Positions 8,896 to 17,215 of a stretch of DNA of 51,419 bases are shown here, piece after piece (position 1 is the stretch's first letter; each line of letters opens with the position of its first letter). The stretch covers positions 1 to 51,419 of the forward strand of contig DATKXS010000128.1 of NCBI GenBank assembly GCA_035528895.1, in the 5' to 3' direction. The translations under genes were made by a program, and so were the position numbers. The notes under the pieces were generated by a model that saw only the letters and a program-made list of their open reading frames with translations, was not told the origin of the DNA and made no database searches. This DNA is from UBA8522 sp035528895 (lineage in GTDB: Bacteria > Acidobacteriota > Aminicenantia > Aminicenantales > UBA8522).

Positions 8896-11800
8896 AAGCT
8901 TCTTCGGTCCTTTATCCTCCGCCTAGCTTCTTCGGTCGAGATTTCTAGCGGTGGCGACGCAGCCTCTTCTCCGGGCAAAGGATGTTGGCTCATTGTCCGG
9001 GCGATGCTATCGGCGAGCTGCTTGGCGTTGAGCGGCTTGGAGATGTATTCGTCCATCCCGATCTCCAGACATCTTTCCCGATCTCCCTTCATCGCGTGGG
9101 CGGTCATGGCGATGATCGGGATGTGAAGTCCCGTCTCTTTTTCCCTGGCCCGAATCAATTGGGTGGCCTTGAAACCGTCCATCTTCGGCATCTGAACGTC
9201 CATCAAGATGAGCTCGAAATTGCCCTTCTCCAGAGCCTTCAGGGCTTCTTCTCCGTTCATCACTCCCACCGCCTGATGGCCCTGCTTCTCGAGCATATAG
9301 AGGGCCACCCTCTGGTTGACCAGGTTGTCCTCGGCGATCAGAATGCGGTAGGTTTGCCGGATGGGTGCGGTCGCTTGCTCTGAGCCTTGAGCCGCCTGCT
9401 CCCGGGGCAGGGGGGCCAACCCGAGCACGGCGAGGATGGCGGCCTTGAGTTCATCAGGTTTGATCGGTTTGCCCAGGTGAGAGGAGATGCCCACTTTGAG
9501 CCAGGGAGTGGCGTCGACGCGGTTGCTGGTTTTGCTCATCATCATGATGATGGATTTGGACAGCTCGGGGTTGTCCTTGAGGTAATCCAGGATGATGAAG
9601 CTGTCGTGACCGGGAAGATTGGCGTCGAGGAGGATGATCTGAAAGGGCTTCTTTTTCTCTTTTGCGGCGTCCAGGATGACCGTGGCTTCGTCGGCGCTCT
9701 CGGCTTCTTTGACCTGGATTCCCCAGGATGTCGCCCATTCGCCGAGAGCGCGCCTGGAGCTCGCGTTATCTTCAACCAGAAGAAGAGGCAATTCGGAAAA
9801 CGACTTCTTGGCCGGCCCGATGGAAGTCGGCTCTTTTCTCTGGGGCAGCGTGAATTGTGCGGTGAAGTGAAAAATGCTCCCCTTGCTGATCGTGCTCTCC
9901 ACCCAGATCCGACCGCCAAGCAATTCGACGAGCTGCAGGGAGATGGCCAGCCCGAGTCCTGTTCCACCGTATTTTCTGGTCATCGAACTATCGGCCTGGG
10001 CAAAGACATCAAAAATAACCTTCCTCTTGTCTTCCGGGATGCCGATCCCCGTGTCCGCGACGGTGAAGTGGAGGCATACGGAGTCTTTGGATCTTGCTTC
10101 CTCCCGTACGGAGACGACGACCTCGCCCTTCTCGGTGAACTTGATGGCGTTGCCGACGAGGTTGATCAGGATCTGGCGCAGCCGTCCGGGGTCGCCGAGG
10201 AGGTTCACTTCCAGATTCGGAGGGATGGAGCAGACGAGCTCGAGCTTGTTCCGATGCGCCTGGATGGCCAGCGGAGCCAAGATTTCGTGGATGAGGTCCT
10301 CCAGGTTGAGCGGCGTTGTTTCGATTTCCACTTTGCGGGCTTCGATCTTCGAGAAATCGAGGACATCGTTGATCAGGGTCATCATGGATTCGGCCGAGGA
10401 CTTGATCCCCCGGAGGTATTCCCTCTGTTCCGGTGTCAGCTCCGTGTCCAGGGCGAGCTCGGTCATGCCCAGAATTCCGTTCATGGGGGTGCGGATCTCA
10501 TGGCTGATATTGGCCAGAAAATCGCTCTTGGCCTGGCTGGCGTCCAGCGCTTCTTTGCGGATCCGGACGAGCTCCGATACATCCACCGAGTTGAGGATCA
10601 GGCCGCCGTACCGATCGTCCGTGTAAATGGGCTTGGCCCGGAACATGATATGCTTGTTATGCAGCGTTTTCTGGATCTCGAACGGCGATGACTGGGGTGT
10701 CTGTCGGAACGTCTCGACGGAAGCCTTCAGCTCCTCCAGGACATCGCCGAAAGGGCTGTCCCAGAGAACCCGTCCCAGCAACTGGTGTTTTTCCTGCTGG
10801 GAGAAGCGGAGGAAGTAGTCGTTGACCTCGATGATGCGGTCGTCGTCGTCGGCAAGAATGACACCCTCCTCGATGCCGGAGATGATGGCCGTCAGCTTGT
10901 CGGATTCTTTCTTGATCGCCTCTTCCGCCCGTTTTCTGTTCAAGGCCTCGACAAAGGCCGTGGCCAGGGCCTCGACGGCTTTCTGGTCTTCGCGGTCATA
11001 TCCGCCGTCCTTGTTGGCCAGGGCCATGATCCCCATAATCCTATCGGCATGCTTTAGCGGAACAACCAGGAGGCTGCGAAGCTCCGGGTGGCCGGCGGGA
11101 GTTCCGACCCGGGCCGGATGGGTCTGGGGATTGTTGATCAGATGGGGTCTCCCGTCCTTGAGGGCTTCTGCCCAAAGGCCCCGGATCTTCATGTTCTTGA
11201 GCAGCAAAGGAGTGCGGGACTTGGGAATTGTGCAGGCCTCCCATCCGGGATCGCTCATCGAGAGGCTGTCCAACAGCCCGGTCTCGTTGAGCTCGCCGAT
11301 GTAACCGAACTGGCTGTCGGTGAGGCTTTCCGCAAGATGGAGGCAGGAGGCGGCGATATTTGAATCGGGCTCGTCGGTGAAGGCCTTCTGGAGGAGCTTG
11401 TTAATGGCTTCAAGCAGCATGTTCTGTTTCAGGATCTGTGTTTCGGCGAAGCGTCTTTCGGTGATATCCTTGTCCATGCCTCGGTAGCCGAGGAGCTCGT
11501 TCCTGTCATTTAGGATGGGGACGCCGTTCGTCTGAAGGCAGACGAGCTGGCCCTCCCTGCTCAAGTTCCAATTCACCATGTCGACGATGGGCTGCTTTGC
11601 AAGGCGCAACTGCTGGAAGATTTGGCGGACCCGGACGGCTTCGTTCTTGGGCATCAGGTCGAAAGGTGACTTGCCGATGATCTCCTCGGCCTCATAACCC
11701 AGGATCTGTTTGACCTGGCCCGAAGCAAAGGTATAAATCCCGCTCTGGTCGACCTCCCAGATCCAGTCCGCCGAGCTCAAGGCGATATCCTGGAACTTTT

Positions 11801-12269
11801 TCTCGGATTGCTGCAGGTCCTCGAGTATCTTTTTTTGGCCTGAAATATCCCGGTAGATCCCAAAAATGGCTTCCACTTTGCCGTCCTCAAGGATCGGTGA
11901 GGCGATGACCGAGACGGGAATAGCCTGACCATCCTGGCGATGACGGACGGATTCAAAGGCAACTTTTTCGCCGCTGATGACCCGGCTCGTGATCGAGATA
12001 GCGGAGTCGACTTCTTCTGCAGGCACAATTAGGTTGTCGAGAGCTTGACCGATGATCTCCTCGCTATCGAAACCGAAGATCCGGCAGAATTCGCCGTTCG
12101 CCCGGAGAATGCGCCCTTCCTTGTCGGCGATGATGATCCCCTCGGGAGCATCTTTGAAAAGGTTCTCGAAATAGGTCTTCTGGCGGAGAAGCTGTTCCCG
12201 GAATCTATCCCCGGCCTCGGCACAGCCGGAGCTTTCAGAGCTCGTCGGATCGCCTTTTGGATGAGTCAT
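8892..12269 (-). CDS. Hybrid sensor histidine kinase (PAS-PAS-GAF-PAS-HisKA-HATPase-REC-REC)
   Basis: A 1125-residue protein with no transmembrane segment, hence probably a cytoplasmic sensor. Domains in order: PAS about 30-150, PAS about 155-275, GAF about 290-445, PAS about 455-570, HisKA with phospho-His H590 (ANISHEIRTPMNG), and HATPase about 690-810 (N-box NLVGNAIKF, G1 DTGIGIP, G2 GGTGLGLAIS). REC1 has D882 (LLDANLPG) and REC2 has D1024 (LMDVQMPKMDG). All phosphotransfer residues are present. The HPt domain often fused to such kinases is missing here and encoded separately two genes on. An AAGGA ribosome site and a strong promoter precede it. The signal is unknown; the PAS and GAF pockets could bind ligand or cofactor. 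Confidence 0.95.
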   Translation of the reverse strand: MTHPKGDPTSSESSGCAEAGDRFREQLLRQKTYFENLFKDAPEGIIIADKEGRILRANGEFCRIFGFDSEEIIGQALDNLIVPAEEVDSAISITSRVISGEKVAFESVRHRQDGQAIPVSVIASPILEDGKVEAIFGIYRDISGQKKILEDLQQSEKKFQDIALSSADWIWEVDQSGIYTFASGQVKQILGYEAEEIIGKSPFDLMPKNEAVRVRQIFQQLRLAKQPIVDMVNWNLSREGQLVCLQTNGVPILNDRNELLGYRGMDKDITERRFAETQILKQNMLLEAINKLLQKAFTDEPDSNIAASCLHLAESLTDSQFGYIGELNETGLLDSLSMSDPGWEACTIPKSRTPLLLKNMKIRGLWAEALKDGRPHLINNPQTHPARVGTPAGHPELRSLLVVPLKHADRIMGIMALANKDGGYDREDQKAVEALATAFVEALNRKRAEEAIKKESDKLTAIISGIEEGVILADDDDRIIEVNDYFLRFSQQEKHQLLGRVLWDSPFGDVLEELKASVETFRQTPQSSPFEIQKTLHNKHIMFRAKPIYTDDRYGGLILNSVDVSELVRIRKEALDASQAKSDFLANISHEIRTPMNGILGMTELALDTELTPEQREYLRGIKSSAESMMTLINDVLDFSKIEARKVEIETTPLNLEDLIHEILAPLAIQAHRNKLELVCSIPPNLEVNLLGDPGRLRQILINLVGNAIKFTEKGEVVVSVREEARSKDSVCLHFTVADTGIGIPEDKRKVIFDVFAQADSSMTRKYGGTGLGLAISLQLVELLGGRIWVESTISKGSIFHFTAQFTLPQRKEPTSIGPAKKSFSELPLLLVEDNASSRRALGEWATSWGIQVKEAESADEATVILDAAKEKKKPFQIILLDANLPGHDSFIILDYLKDNPELSKSIIMMMSKTSNRVDATPWLKVGISSHLGKPIKPDELKAAILAVLGLAPLPREQAAQGSEQATAPIRQTYRILIAEDNLVNQRVALYMLEKQGHQAVGVMNGEEALKALEKGNFELILMDVQMPKMDGFKATQLIRAREKETGLHIPIIAMTAHAMKGDRERCLEIGMDEYISKPLNAKQLADSIARTMSQHPLPGEEAASPPLEISTEEARRRIKDRRSL

Positions 12270-12304
12270 CTATGGTCCTTGCGCTCAATTAAATGGTCAC
12301 GTCG

Positions 12305-12332
12305 ATTCTAGCTTGAACGCGGGAGCGGTCAA
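12305..12332 (-). promoter_or_regulatory. Promoter of the kinase - cyclase - HPt operon
   Basis: Read on the minus strand, TTGACC (12332-12327), a 16-nt spacer and TAGAAT (12310-12305). It leaves a leader of about 29 nt that contains the AAGGA site. Confidence 0.65.
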
Positions 12333-12460
12333 TCGCCTTTCCGGGTGAAAGCCGAGGTGAATTTCTTCTTTTGGACATCATCGACAGCGGTGACGAGGTC
12401 TTCCTTCGGGGGTGAGAACAGTCGAGATTCGGTCCCCTCGGAGAGGTGCGGGTTTGTCTT

Positions 12461-12487
12461 TTGATAATCTTCATTAAGCGGTATAAT
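12461..12487 (+). promoter_or_regulatory. Candidate promoter of the AI-2E family gene
   Basis: TTGATA, a 15-nt spacer and TATAAT, ending 11 nt before the ATG. A transcript from it would have only about 5 nt of leader. Confidence 0.5.
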
Positions 12488-12498
12488 GAAAATGGTCC

Positions 12499-13518
12499 AT
12501 GGAAAACAACAGGCTCGTTTCGGTGTCTTCGGGGGTCATCCTCGTCTTCCTGATCGGTCTTGTCCTGCGCCTCGCCAAGCCCGTCTTCTTTCCCTTCTTC
12601 CTGGCTATTTTCTTCTATTTCATCCTCTCTCCGCTGCTGGAGATCTTGCTGCGTCTTAAGATCCCCCGCCCCCTGGCCGTTTTCCTGATCGTCGTCAGCT
12701 CATTCTTCATCCTCTACCTTCTCGGCGTCCTTTTTTACAACAGCGGCAAGGCCTTCGCCGCCTCCGCGCCTGACTATGCCCAGAGGATAAGCGGGTTCTT
12801 CAGTTGGCTGGCCGAAAGACTCCGTGCTTCCGGGCTCAACTGGGACCCCTGGCTCTGGAGCAAGACGCTGGACAGCGGCCGGGTCACGGCCTTCTTTCTT
12901 CGTTCCCTGAACCAGATCTTCTCTCTCTTTTCGACCTTTATCCTGGTTTTTGTCTTCCTGATTTTCATGCTGGCCGGCCGGGGCAAGCTCAAGGTCAAGG
13001 TGGAGAGATCGCTCAGTTCCCGGCGGGCTCAGACGATCAACCAGATCATCGCGAGGATCGATCATGATGTCCAGAAATACCTGGGCATCAAGACCGGGAT
13101 CAGCATTCTCTCCGGTTTGATCACGATGGTCATCCTTCTTGTCTTCGGAGTCGAGTTCGCCGTCCTTTTCGGGATCCTGACGGCGGTCTTGAATTTCATC
13201 CCTAGCCTGGGTTCGATCGTTAGCCTGGCCCTGATTTCGATCATCGCCGCCTTTCAGTTCGGGAGTGTTTTTCCCGCTCTCTGGATCCTCCTGATACTGG
13301 GAGGGCTGGACGTGGCCGTTTCCAATCTTCTGGAGCCGAAACTGATGGGCCAGGGACTCGGATTGAGCCCGCTGGTCGTCCTCTTTTCCCTGTTCTTCTG
13401 GGGTTGGCTCTGGGGAATCGCGGGTATGATCATGGCGGTACCACTGTTGGCCGTCATCAAGATTATCTGCATCAATATCCCGGCGCTCGAACCGGTCGCT
13501 CAATTCATGAGCAAGTAG
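12499..13518 (+). CDS. AI-2E/PerM family transporter
   Basis: A 339-residue integral membrane protein. N-terminal helices (VSSGVILVFLIGLVLRLAKPV, FLAIFFYFILSPLLEIL, LAVFLIVVSSFFILYLLGV) are followed by a soluble stretch of about 70 residues, and then by the conserved C-terminal block with ILTAVLNFIPSLGSIVSLALISI and LLEPKLMGQGLGLSPLVVLFSLFFWGWLWGI...MAVPLLA, typical of PF01594. Known: members include TqsA (AI-2 export) and Na+/H+ antiporters, so the substrate is not settled by homology. It is transcribed divergently from the hybrid kinase gene; the shared 229-nt region holds promoters for both. Confidence 0.9.
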   Translation: MENNRLVSVSSGVILVFLIGLVLRLAKPVFFPFFLAIFFYFILSPLLEILLRLKIPRPLAVFLIVVSSFFILYLLGVLFYNSGKAFAASAPDYAQRISGFFSWLAERLRASGLNWDPWLWSKTLDSGRVTAFFLRSLNQIFSLFSTFILVFVFLIFMLAGRGKLKVKVERSLSSRRAQTINQIIARIDHDVQKYLGIKTGISILSGLITMVILLVFGVEFAVLFGILTAVLNFIPSLGSIVSLALISIIAAFQFGSVFPALWILLILGGLDVAVSNLLEPKLMGQGLGLSPLVVLFSLFFWGWLWGIAGMIMAVPLLAVIKIICINIPALEPVAQFMSK

Positions 13519-13547
13519 GGGAAAGCGGACCGCAGCGGGTGCGCCCG

Positions 13548-14177
13548 TTAGGTGCGGGTGATGATTTTACCCTGGCTTGAGGAGTCCTGAAGGAGGGCCA
13601 GCCGCCGGCCGATATCCTGGAGGTAGGCTCGCTCTTCGAGACGCCCTTGGGCCAGGTGTTTGACCGCCAGGATCGTATTCTCCAAGCACTTGATCTTCTC
13701 TTCCGGAGTGTATGTTTCCAGGTTCTGGGGCAGGATGATCTTCCGCTGAAAGCGGCACTGGTTGAGACTCCGGAGGATGGCCTCTCCGGCCTCGTTCTTA
13801 ATCTGTCCCTCGTCCTGAGCAAGCACGATCAGGGAACGGCCTTTCTCCACCCGGGTCTTGGCATATTCGAGCGCCAGGATGGCGTTTTTGTCGGTGAAAC
13901 CGGGTCTCTGCTCCCCAAATTCTTGGAGCGGCGCCTCGATGTTCAGGGTCAGCCAAGCCAGCCGCTCGTCGTTCAGGACTTCCTCGGAGAACGTTCTCTT
14001 TTTTTGGATGACCTTGTTCTCCTGGTAGGGTTTATGCCGGGAGAGATAGGGGCAGCCGGGAGGGCAGTGAAGCTCTTTTTCTCGCAGTCGTCCGCAGCAG
14101 AGGGGGCAAAGGGAAGATCCCAGGGCGGGACATGACCTCTTGGCCTTTCTCTGTTGGCAGTGGGAACATCTGGCCAT
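13548..14177 (-). CDS. Cysteine-rich putative zinc-binding protein
   Basis: A 209-residue protein of unknown function. The first 50 residues carry ten cysteines in paired arrangements: CSHC, a single Cys (SCPALG), CPLCC and CPPGCPYL. This suggests a double zinc-binding N-terminus. The rest is mostly helical and charged with no recognised motif; it includes two ExxKCLEN-like segments. The ATG at 14177 was chosen because it begins the cysteine-rich domain; the open frame upstream belongs to the Mth938-like gene's antisense register. It is last gene of the pyrR - pyrC - rnc - Mth938 series, 14 nt after the previous stop. A role in nucleic-acid or rRNA processing is only a guess from context. Confidence 0.65.
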   Translation of the reverse strand: MARCSHCQQRKAKRSCPALGSSLCPLCCGRLREKELHCPPGCPYLSRHKPYQENKVIQKKRTFSEEVLNDERLAWLTLNIEAPLQEFGEQRPGFTDKNAILALEYAKTRVEKGRSLIVLAQDEGQIKNEAGEAILRSLNQCRFQRKIILPQNLETYTPEEKIKCLENTILAVKHLAQGRLEERAYLQDIGRRLALLQDSSSQGKIITRT

Positions 14178-14191
14178 GGCCCGGGTGATCC

Positions 14192-14530
14192 TCAACAGGT
14201 CAGATGAAAGGCCCCGGCCGTTCTCTTCCGGCCGGCCAATCTGTTGAACAACGCGGCCGCTTTTTTGGTCTTGTCGACATGGAGCTCGAGTCCTTTCTCC
14301 CGGGCCGCTCTCTTGACATCTTCGTCTACCTTCATCAGGCCAAAGAATCCCGTCCCGACGACCAGGACTTGGAGTTCCTCCCGGAAGACGTCCTCGAGGT
14401 CCGCCCGGACCAACCGATGGCCTTCTTGTCGCCACCACGAGGCCCGGATCATCTGGGGAAGGATGATCAGGTCGGCTAAAAAAGAGCGGCCGTCCACCCG
14501 CATCCGGCCGAATTCGTAATGTTCGATCAT
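14192..14530 (-). CDS. Mth938-like domain protein
   Basis: A 112-residue protein matching the Mth938/NDUFAF3-like family (DUF498). It starts IEHYEFGRMRVDGRSFLADLIILP and has the glycine turn VLVVGTGFFG followed by V...A...GLELHVDKTKKAAALFN. The usual family length is 110-130 residues. Its ATG overlaps the rnc TGA by 3 nt (ATGA). Known: the fold is a small beta/alpha domain with no assigned enzymatic activity in bacteria; a eukaryotic relative is a complex I assembly factor. Here it is translationally coupled to rnc. Confidence 0.8.
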   Translation of the reverse strand: MIEHYEFGRMRVDGRSFLADLIILPQMIRASWWRQEGHRLVRADLEDVFREELQVLVVGTGFFGLMKVDEDVKRAAREKGLELHVDKTKKAAALFNRLAGRKRTAGAFHLTC

Positions 14531-15267
14531 TTCTTGAGTACGAATGTCTCGGCCGCCAGGACCTTCATCTTGTGTCCGAACAGACTCTTCAGCGCTATCT
14601 GGGCGGCGCGTTGCTCGGCGTTCTTCTTGGAATGACCTTTTGCCTTGGCCAGGGGATAGCGACCCAGATAGACCTCGACAAAAAACGTCTTGCTGTGATC
14701 GGGTCCGATCGAGGTGACGGTCCGGTAGGATGGTGCGGGCAGGTTTTCCTTCTGGAAGTATTCCTGCAGAGCGGACTTGTAGTTGTTGATCAGGAGCTCG
14801 CGGCCGGCGCTCTTTTTGTATGATTTTTGCAGCAGGGGGAAAAGAAGGGCCTTGGCCGTTTCATAACCGTGCTCCAAATAGACCGCTCCCAGCAGGGCTT
14901 CGAAGGCGCCGGCCAGGATATTCCTTTTCCCGCGGCCGCCGCTTTTTTCTTCCCCTTTTCCCAAGAGTAAAAACTTATGGAGGCCTATCTTTAGGGCGAA
15001 GTCAGAGAGAGATTGAGTGCCGGCAGCGGCGGATTTGTACTTGGATAGGTCACCCTCCTTGAGGTTCGGGAACGTGGCGCAGAAGAAATCGGCGATGACC
15101 AGTCCGACGACGGAATCGCCCAGGAATTCCAGGACTTCATTATCCGGCCACCCCTCGCCGAGATGTTCAAAAGCATAGGAAGAGTGGGTGAGGGCTCTGC
15201 GGAGAAGGTCCTTGTCACGAAATTCGAGGTCGATGGCCTTCTCGATTTTGGAGAGGTTCGTTTTCAT
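14527..15267 (-). CDS. rnc: Ribonuclease III
   Basis: A 246-residue protein. The catalytic RNase III domain shows the signature NEVLEFLGDSVVGLVIADFF near residues 42-61 and the second acidic motif FEALLGAVYLEHG near residues 109-121. A C-terminal double-stranded-RNA-binding domain covers about 160-230 (YKSALQEYFQ..., ending KNAEQRAAQIAL). The length is typical. Its ATG overlaps the pyrC TGA (ATGA), and its stop overlaps the next start. It processes rRNA precursors and double-stranded RNA. Confidence 0.96.
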   Translation of the reverse strand: MKTNLSKIEKAIDLEFRDKDLLRRALTHSSYAFEHLGEGWPDNEVLEFLGDSVVGLVIADFFCATFPNLKEGDLSKYKSAAAGTQSLSDFALKIGLHKFLLLGKGEEKSGGRGKRNILAGAFEALLGAVYLEHGYETAKALLFPLLQKSYKKSAGRELLINNYKSALQEYFQKENLPAPSYRTVTSIGPDHSKTFFVEVYLGRYPLAKAKGHSKKNAEQRAAQIALKSLFGHKMKVLAAETFVLKK

Positions 15268-16559
15268 CGCTCTGCAGAAGAACTGAAGGGGAAGACGACC
15301 TTCCCTCCGACGATGGTCATCTGGGGAGCGCCCCTGAGCCTCCAGCCGTGGAAGGGATTGTTTTGGCTCTTGGAGACGAAGGTTCCCACGTCGACGTCGA
15401 CCTCTTTGTGAAGATTGAGGATCGTCAGGTCGGCGTCGGCGCCCGGCGAGATTCGGCCTTTGCTTCTGAGTCCCAGGATCTGGGCGGGCCGGGTAGAGAG
15501 CATTTCGATCAGCCGCATCAGGGGGATGATCCGTTTTCTGACCAGGCTGTCCAGGAGCACAGAAACCGCCGTTTCCAGGCCGGCGATTCCGAAGGGAGCC
15601 CGATCGAAACCGAGCGCCTTTTGTTCAGGAGTGTGGGGAGCGTGGTCGGTGGCGAAGACATCGATAACGCCCTCACCGACGGCCTTCTGAAGAGCTTCGG
15701 TATCCTCGGCATCACGCAAGGGGGGATTGACCTTGAGGTCGGGATCTAGGCTTTCGAGGGCGGCATCGGTCAGGACCAGATGGTGGGGAGTGACTTCGGC
15801 GGTCACCGGGACCTTTCTCTCCTTTGCCCACCGGACAAACTCAACGGCTCCCCGGGTGCTGAGGTGAGCGATATGCACCCTGGCGCCGGCCGCCTCGGCC
15901 AGGATGATATCCCGGGAGACCATGACGTCTTCGGCTGCGGCAGGAATCCCTCGAAGTCCCATTCGGGCAGAGATCGGGCCTTCATTCATCATGCCTCCAC
16001 GGCTGAGGTTATCGTCTTCGCAGTGATCGATGATCAAGGTGTTCAAGCCCTTGGCGAGTTCCAGGGCTTGCCTCATGATCCGGCTGTTCTGGACTCCGCG
16101 GCCGTCATCAGAGAAGGCGACGGCCCCGCCCGCCAGGAGGTCGGCCATATCGGTCAGTTCGTTTCCGGCCAGCCCTTTGGTGATGGCGGCGATCGGCAGG
16201 ACGGAGACGACGGCCCGTTTTCGAGCTTCGGCGACGATGTATTCGGTCACGACACGAGTGTCGTTGACGGGATTCGTGTTGGGCATGGCGCAGATCGTGG
16301 CAAAACCTCCCTTGGCCGCTGACCGTGAGGCCGTGGCGATATCTTCTTTTTCCTCCTGACCCGGTTCCCTGACATGGACATGCATGTCGATGAAACCCGG
16401 GGCCACCACAAGCCGGGCGGCATCGATCACCGGGATCCCCGCCCCCTCGATCCTGGGTCCGAGGGCGAGGATTTTTCCCTTTTCGATGAGGATGTCCAGC
16501 GTCTCGTCGGTCCGGGAGGAAGGGTCGATGACCCTCCCGTTCTTAATCAGAAGTTTCAT
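15264..16559 (-). CDS. pyrC: Dihydroorotase
   Basis: A 431-residue protein of the class I (long) dihydroorotase family. Metal ligands lie in GFIDMHVHVREPG near residues 55-67. MPNTNPVND and a late metal-ligand motif FATDHAPHTPEQKA are present, as is the C-terminal GADADLTILNL block of amidohydrolases. It catalyses ring closure of carbamoyl aspartate in pyrimidine synthesis. It overlaps pyrR by 17 nt and rnc by 4 nt. pyrB, which usually lies between pyrR and pyrC, is absent here and must be elsewhere. The zinc-bridging position appears intact, so an active enzyme is expected. Confidence 0.95.
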   Translation of the reverse strand: MKLLIKNGRVIDPSSRTDETLDILIEKGKILALGPRIEGAGIPVIDAARLVVAPGFIDMHVHVREPGQEEKEDIATASRSAAKGGFATICAMPNTNPVNDTRVVTEYIVAEARKRAVVSVLPIAAITKGLAGNELTDMADLLAGGAVAFSDDGRGVQNSRIMRQALELAKGLNTLIIDHCEDDNLSRGGMMNEGPISARMGLRGIPAAAEDVMVSRDIILAEAAGARVHIAHLSTRGAVEFVRWAKERKVPVTAEVTPHHLVLTDAALESLDPDLKVNPPLRDAEDTEALQKAVGEGVIDVFATDHAPHTPEQKALGFDRAPFGIAGLETAVSVLLDSLVRKRIIPLMRLIEMLSTRPAQILGLRSKGRISPGADADLTILNLHKEVDVDVGTFVSKSQNNPFHGWRLRGAPQMTIVGGKVVFPFSSSAER

Positions 16560-17139
16560 GCGCGTTCTCTCTCGGAGTTCTCTTTCTTCTGAGCCCGGCG
16601 GGTTCGGTGATCAGAACCTCATCGCAGCCATCGACTTCGGTCAGCTTCACCTGAACGAGCTCCCGCTTGGAGGTGGGCAGGACCTTCCCCACGTAGTCGG
16701 CCCGGACGGGCAACTCACGGTGGCCACGGTCGATCAGAACGAGCAGTTGGATCGTCCGCGGCCTCCCCAGGTTGAAGAGTCCATCCAGGGCCGCCCGGAT
16801 GGTCCGGCCGGTGTTGAGAACATCATCGACCAAGAGCACGTCCATGTTGGCGATGGAGAAATGGATCTCTGTCTTCTGGACCAGGGGAGAGATGTCGAGC
16901 CCGGACACGTCATCACGGTAGGGGGTGATATCGAGCGCTCCGACCGGGATGTCCACTCTCTCGAGCTCCCCGATCAATTGGGAGATGCGCCGGCCGAGGT
17001 AGATACCGCGCGTCCGGATGCCGATAATCACCAGGTTTTTCAAGTTGTGATTGCCTTCCAGGATCTCGGTCGTCATCCGGATGAGGGCTCTCTTGATCTT
17101 GCTCCCGTCCATGACTCTGGCTTTGATCTTGACTTTCAT
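16543..17139 (-). CDS. pyrR: PyrR bifunctional pyr operon regulator / uracil phosphoribosyltransferase
   Basis: A 198-residue protein with the PRPP-binding loop VLLVDDVLNTGRTIRAALD near residues 101-119 and the early IIGIRTRGIYLGRR segment, both diagnostic of PyrR. Known: PyrR binds pyr leader RNA in response to UMP and attenuates transcription, and can also convert uracil to UMP. The AGGAGA ribosome site lies next to a short GC hairpin (17152-17164). The protein has a C-terminal extension of about 20 basic residues that overlaps pyrC in another frame. No convincing anti-antiterminator was found upstream, so control of this operon is not demonstrated. Confidence 0.93.
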   Translation of the reverse strand: MKVKIKARVMDGSKIKRALIRMTTEILEGNHNLKNLVIIGIRTRGIYLGRRISQLIGELERVDIPVGALDITPYRDDVSGLDISPLVQKTEIHFSIANMDVLLVDDVLNTGRTIRAALDGLFNLGRPRTIQLLVLIDRGHRELPVRADYVGKVLPTSKRELVQVKLTEVDGCDEVLITEPAGLRRKRTPRENAHETSD

Positions 17140-17151
17140 GAACGATCTCCT

Positions 17152-17164
17152 AGGGGCGGCCCCT
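17152..17164 (-). other. Short GC hairpin upstream of pyrR
   Basis: AGGGG/CCCCT can pair around a three-base loop directly before the pyrR ribosome site. Together with the 76-nt gap after ribF, it could serve as a small regulatory stem. It lacks a T-tract, so it is not a clear terminator. Confidence 0.3.
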
Positions 17165-17215
17165 TCCCTTTGAAAATGCCCGAAGAGGAAGAAAAAGTCA
17201 ATTGTCTGGGCCTGT

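Noticed and set aside
9387..10691. 434-codon plus-strand frame opposite the hybrid kinase
   Set aside because: Antisense to conserved HATPase and REC domains; no homology-like motifs or ribosome site.
13519..13547. CGGG/CCCG hairpin between convergent genes
   Set aside because: Four-base stem without T-tract; expected by chance in GC-rich sequence.
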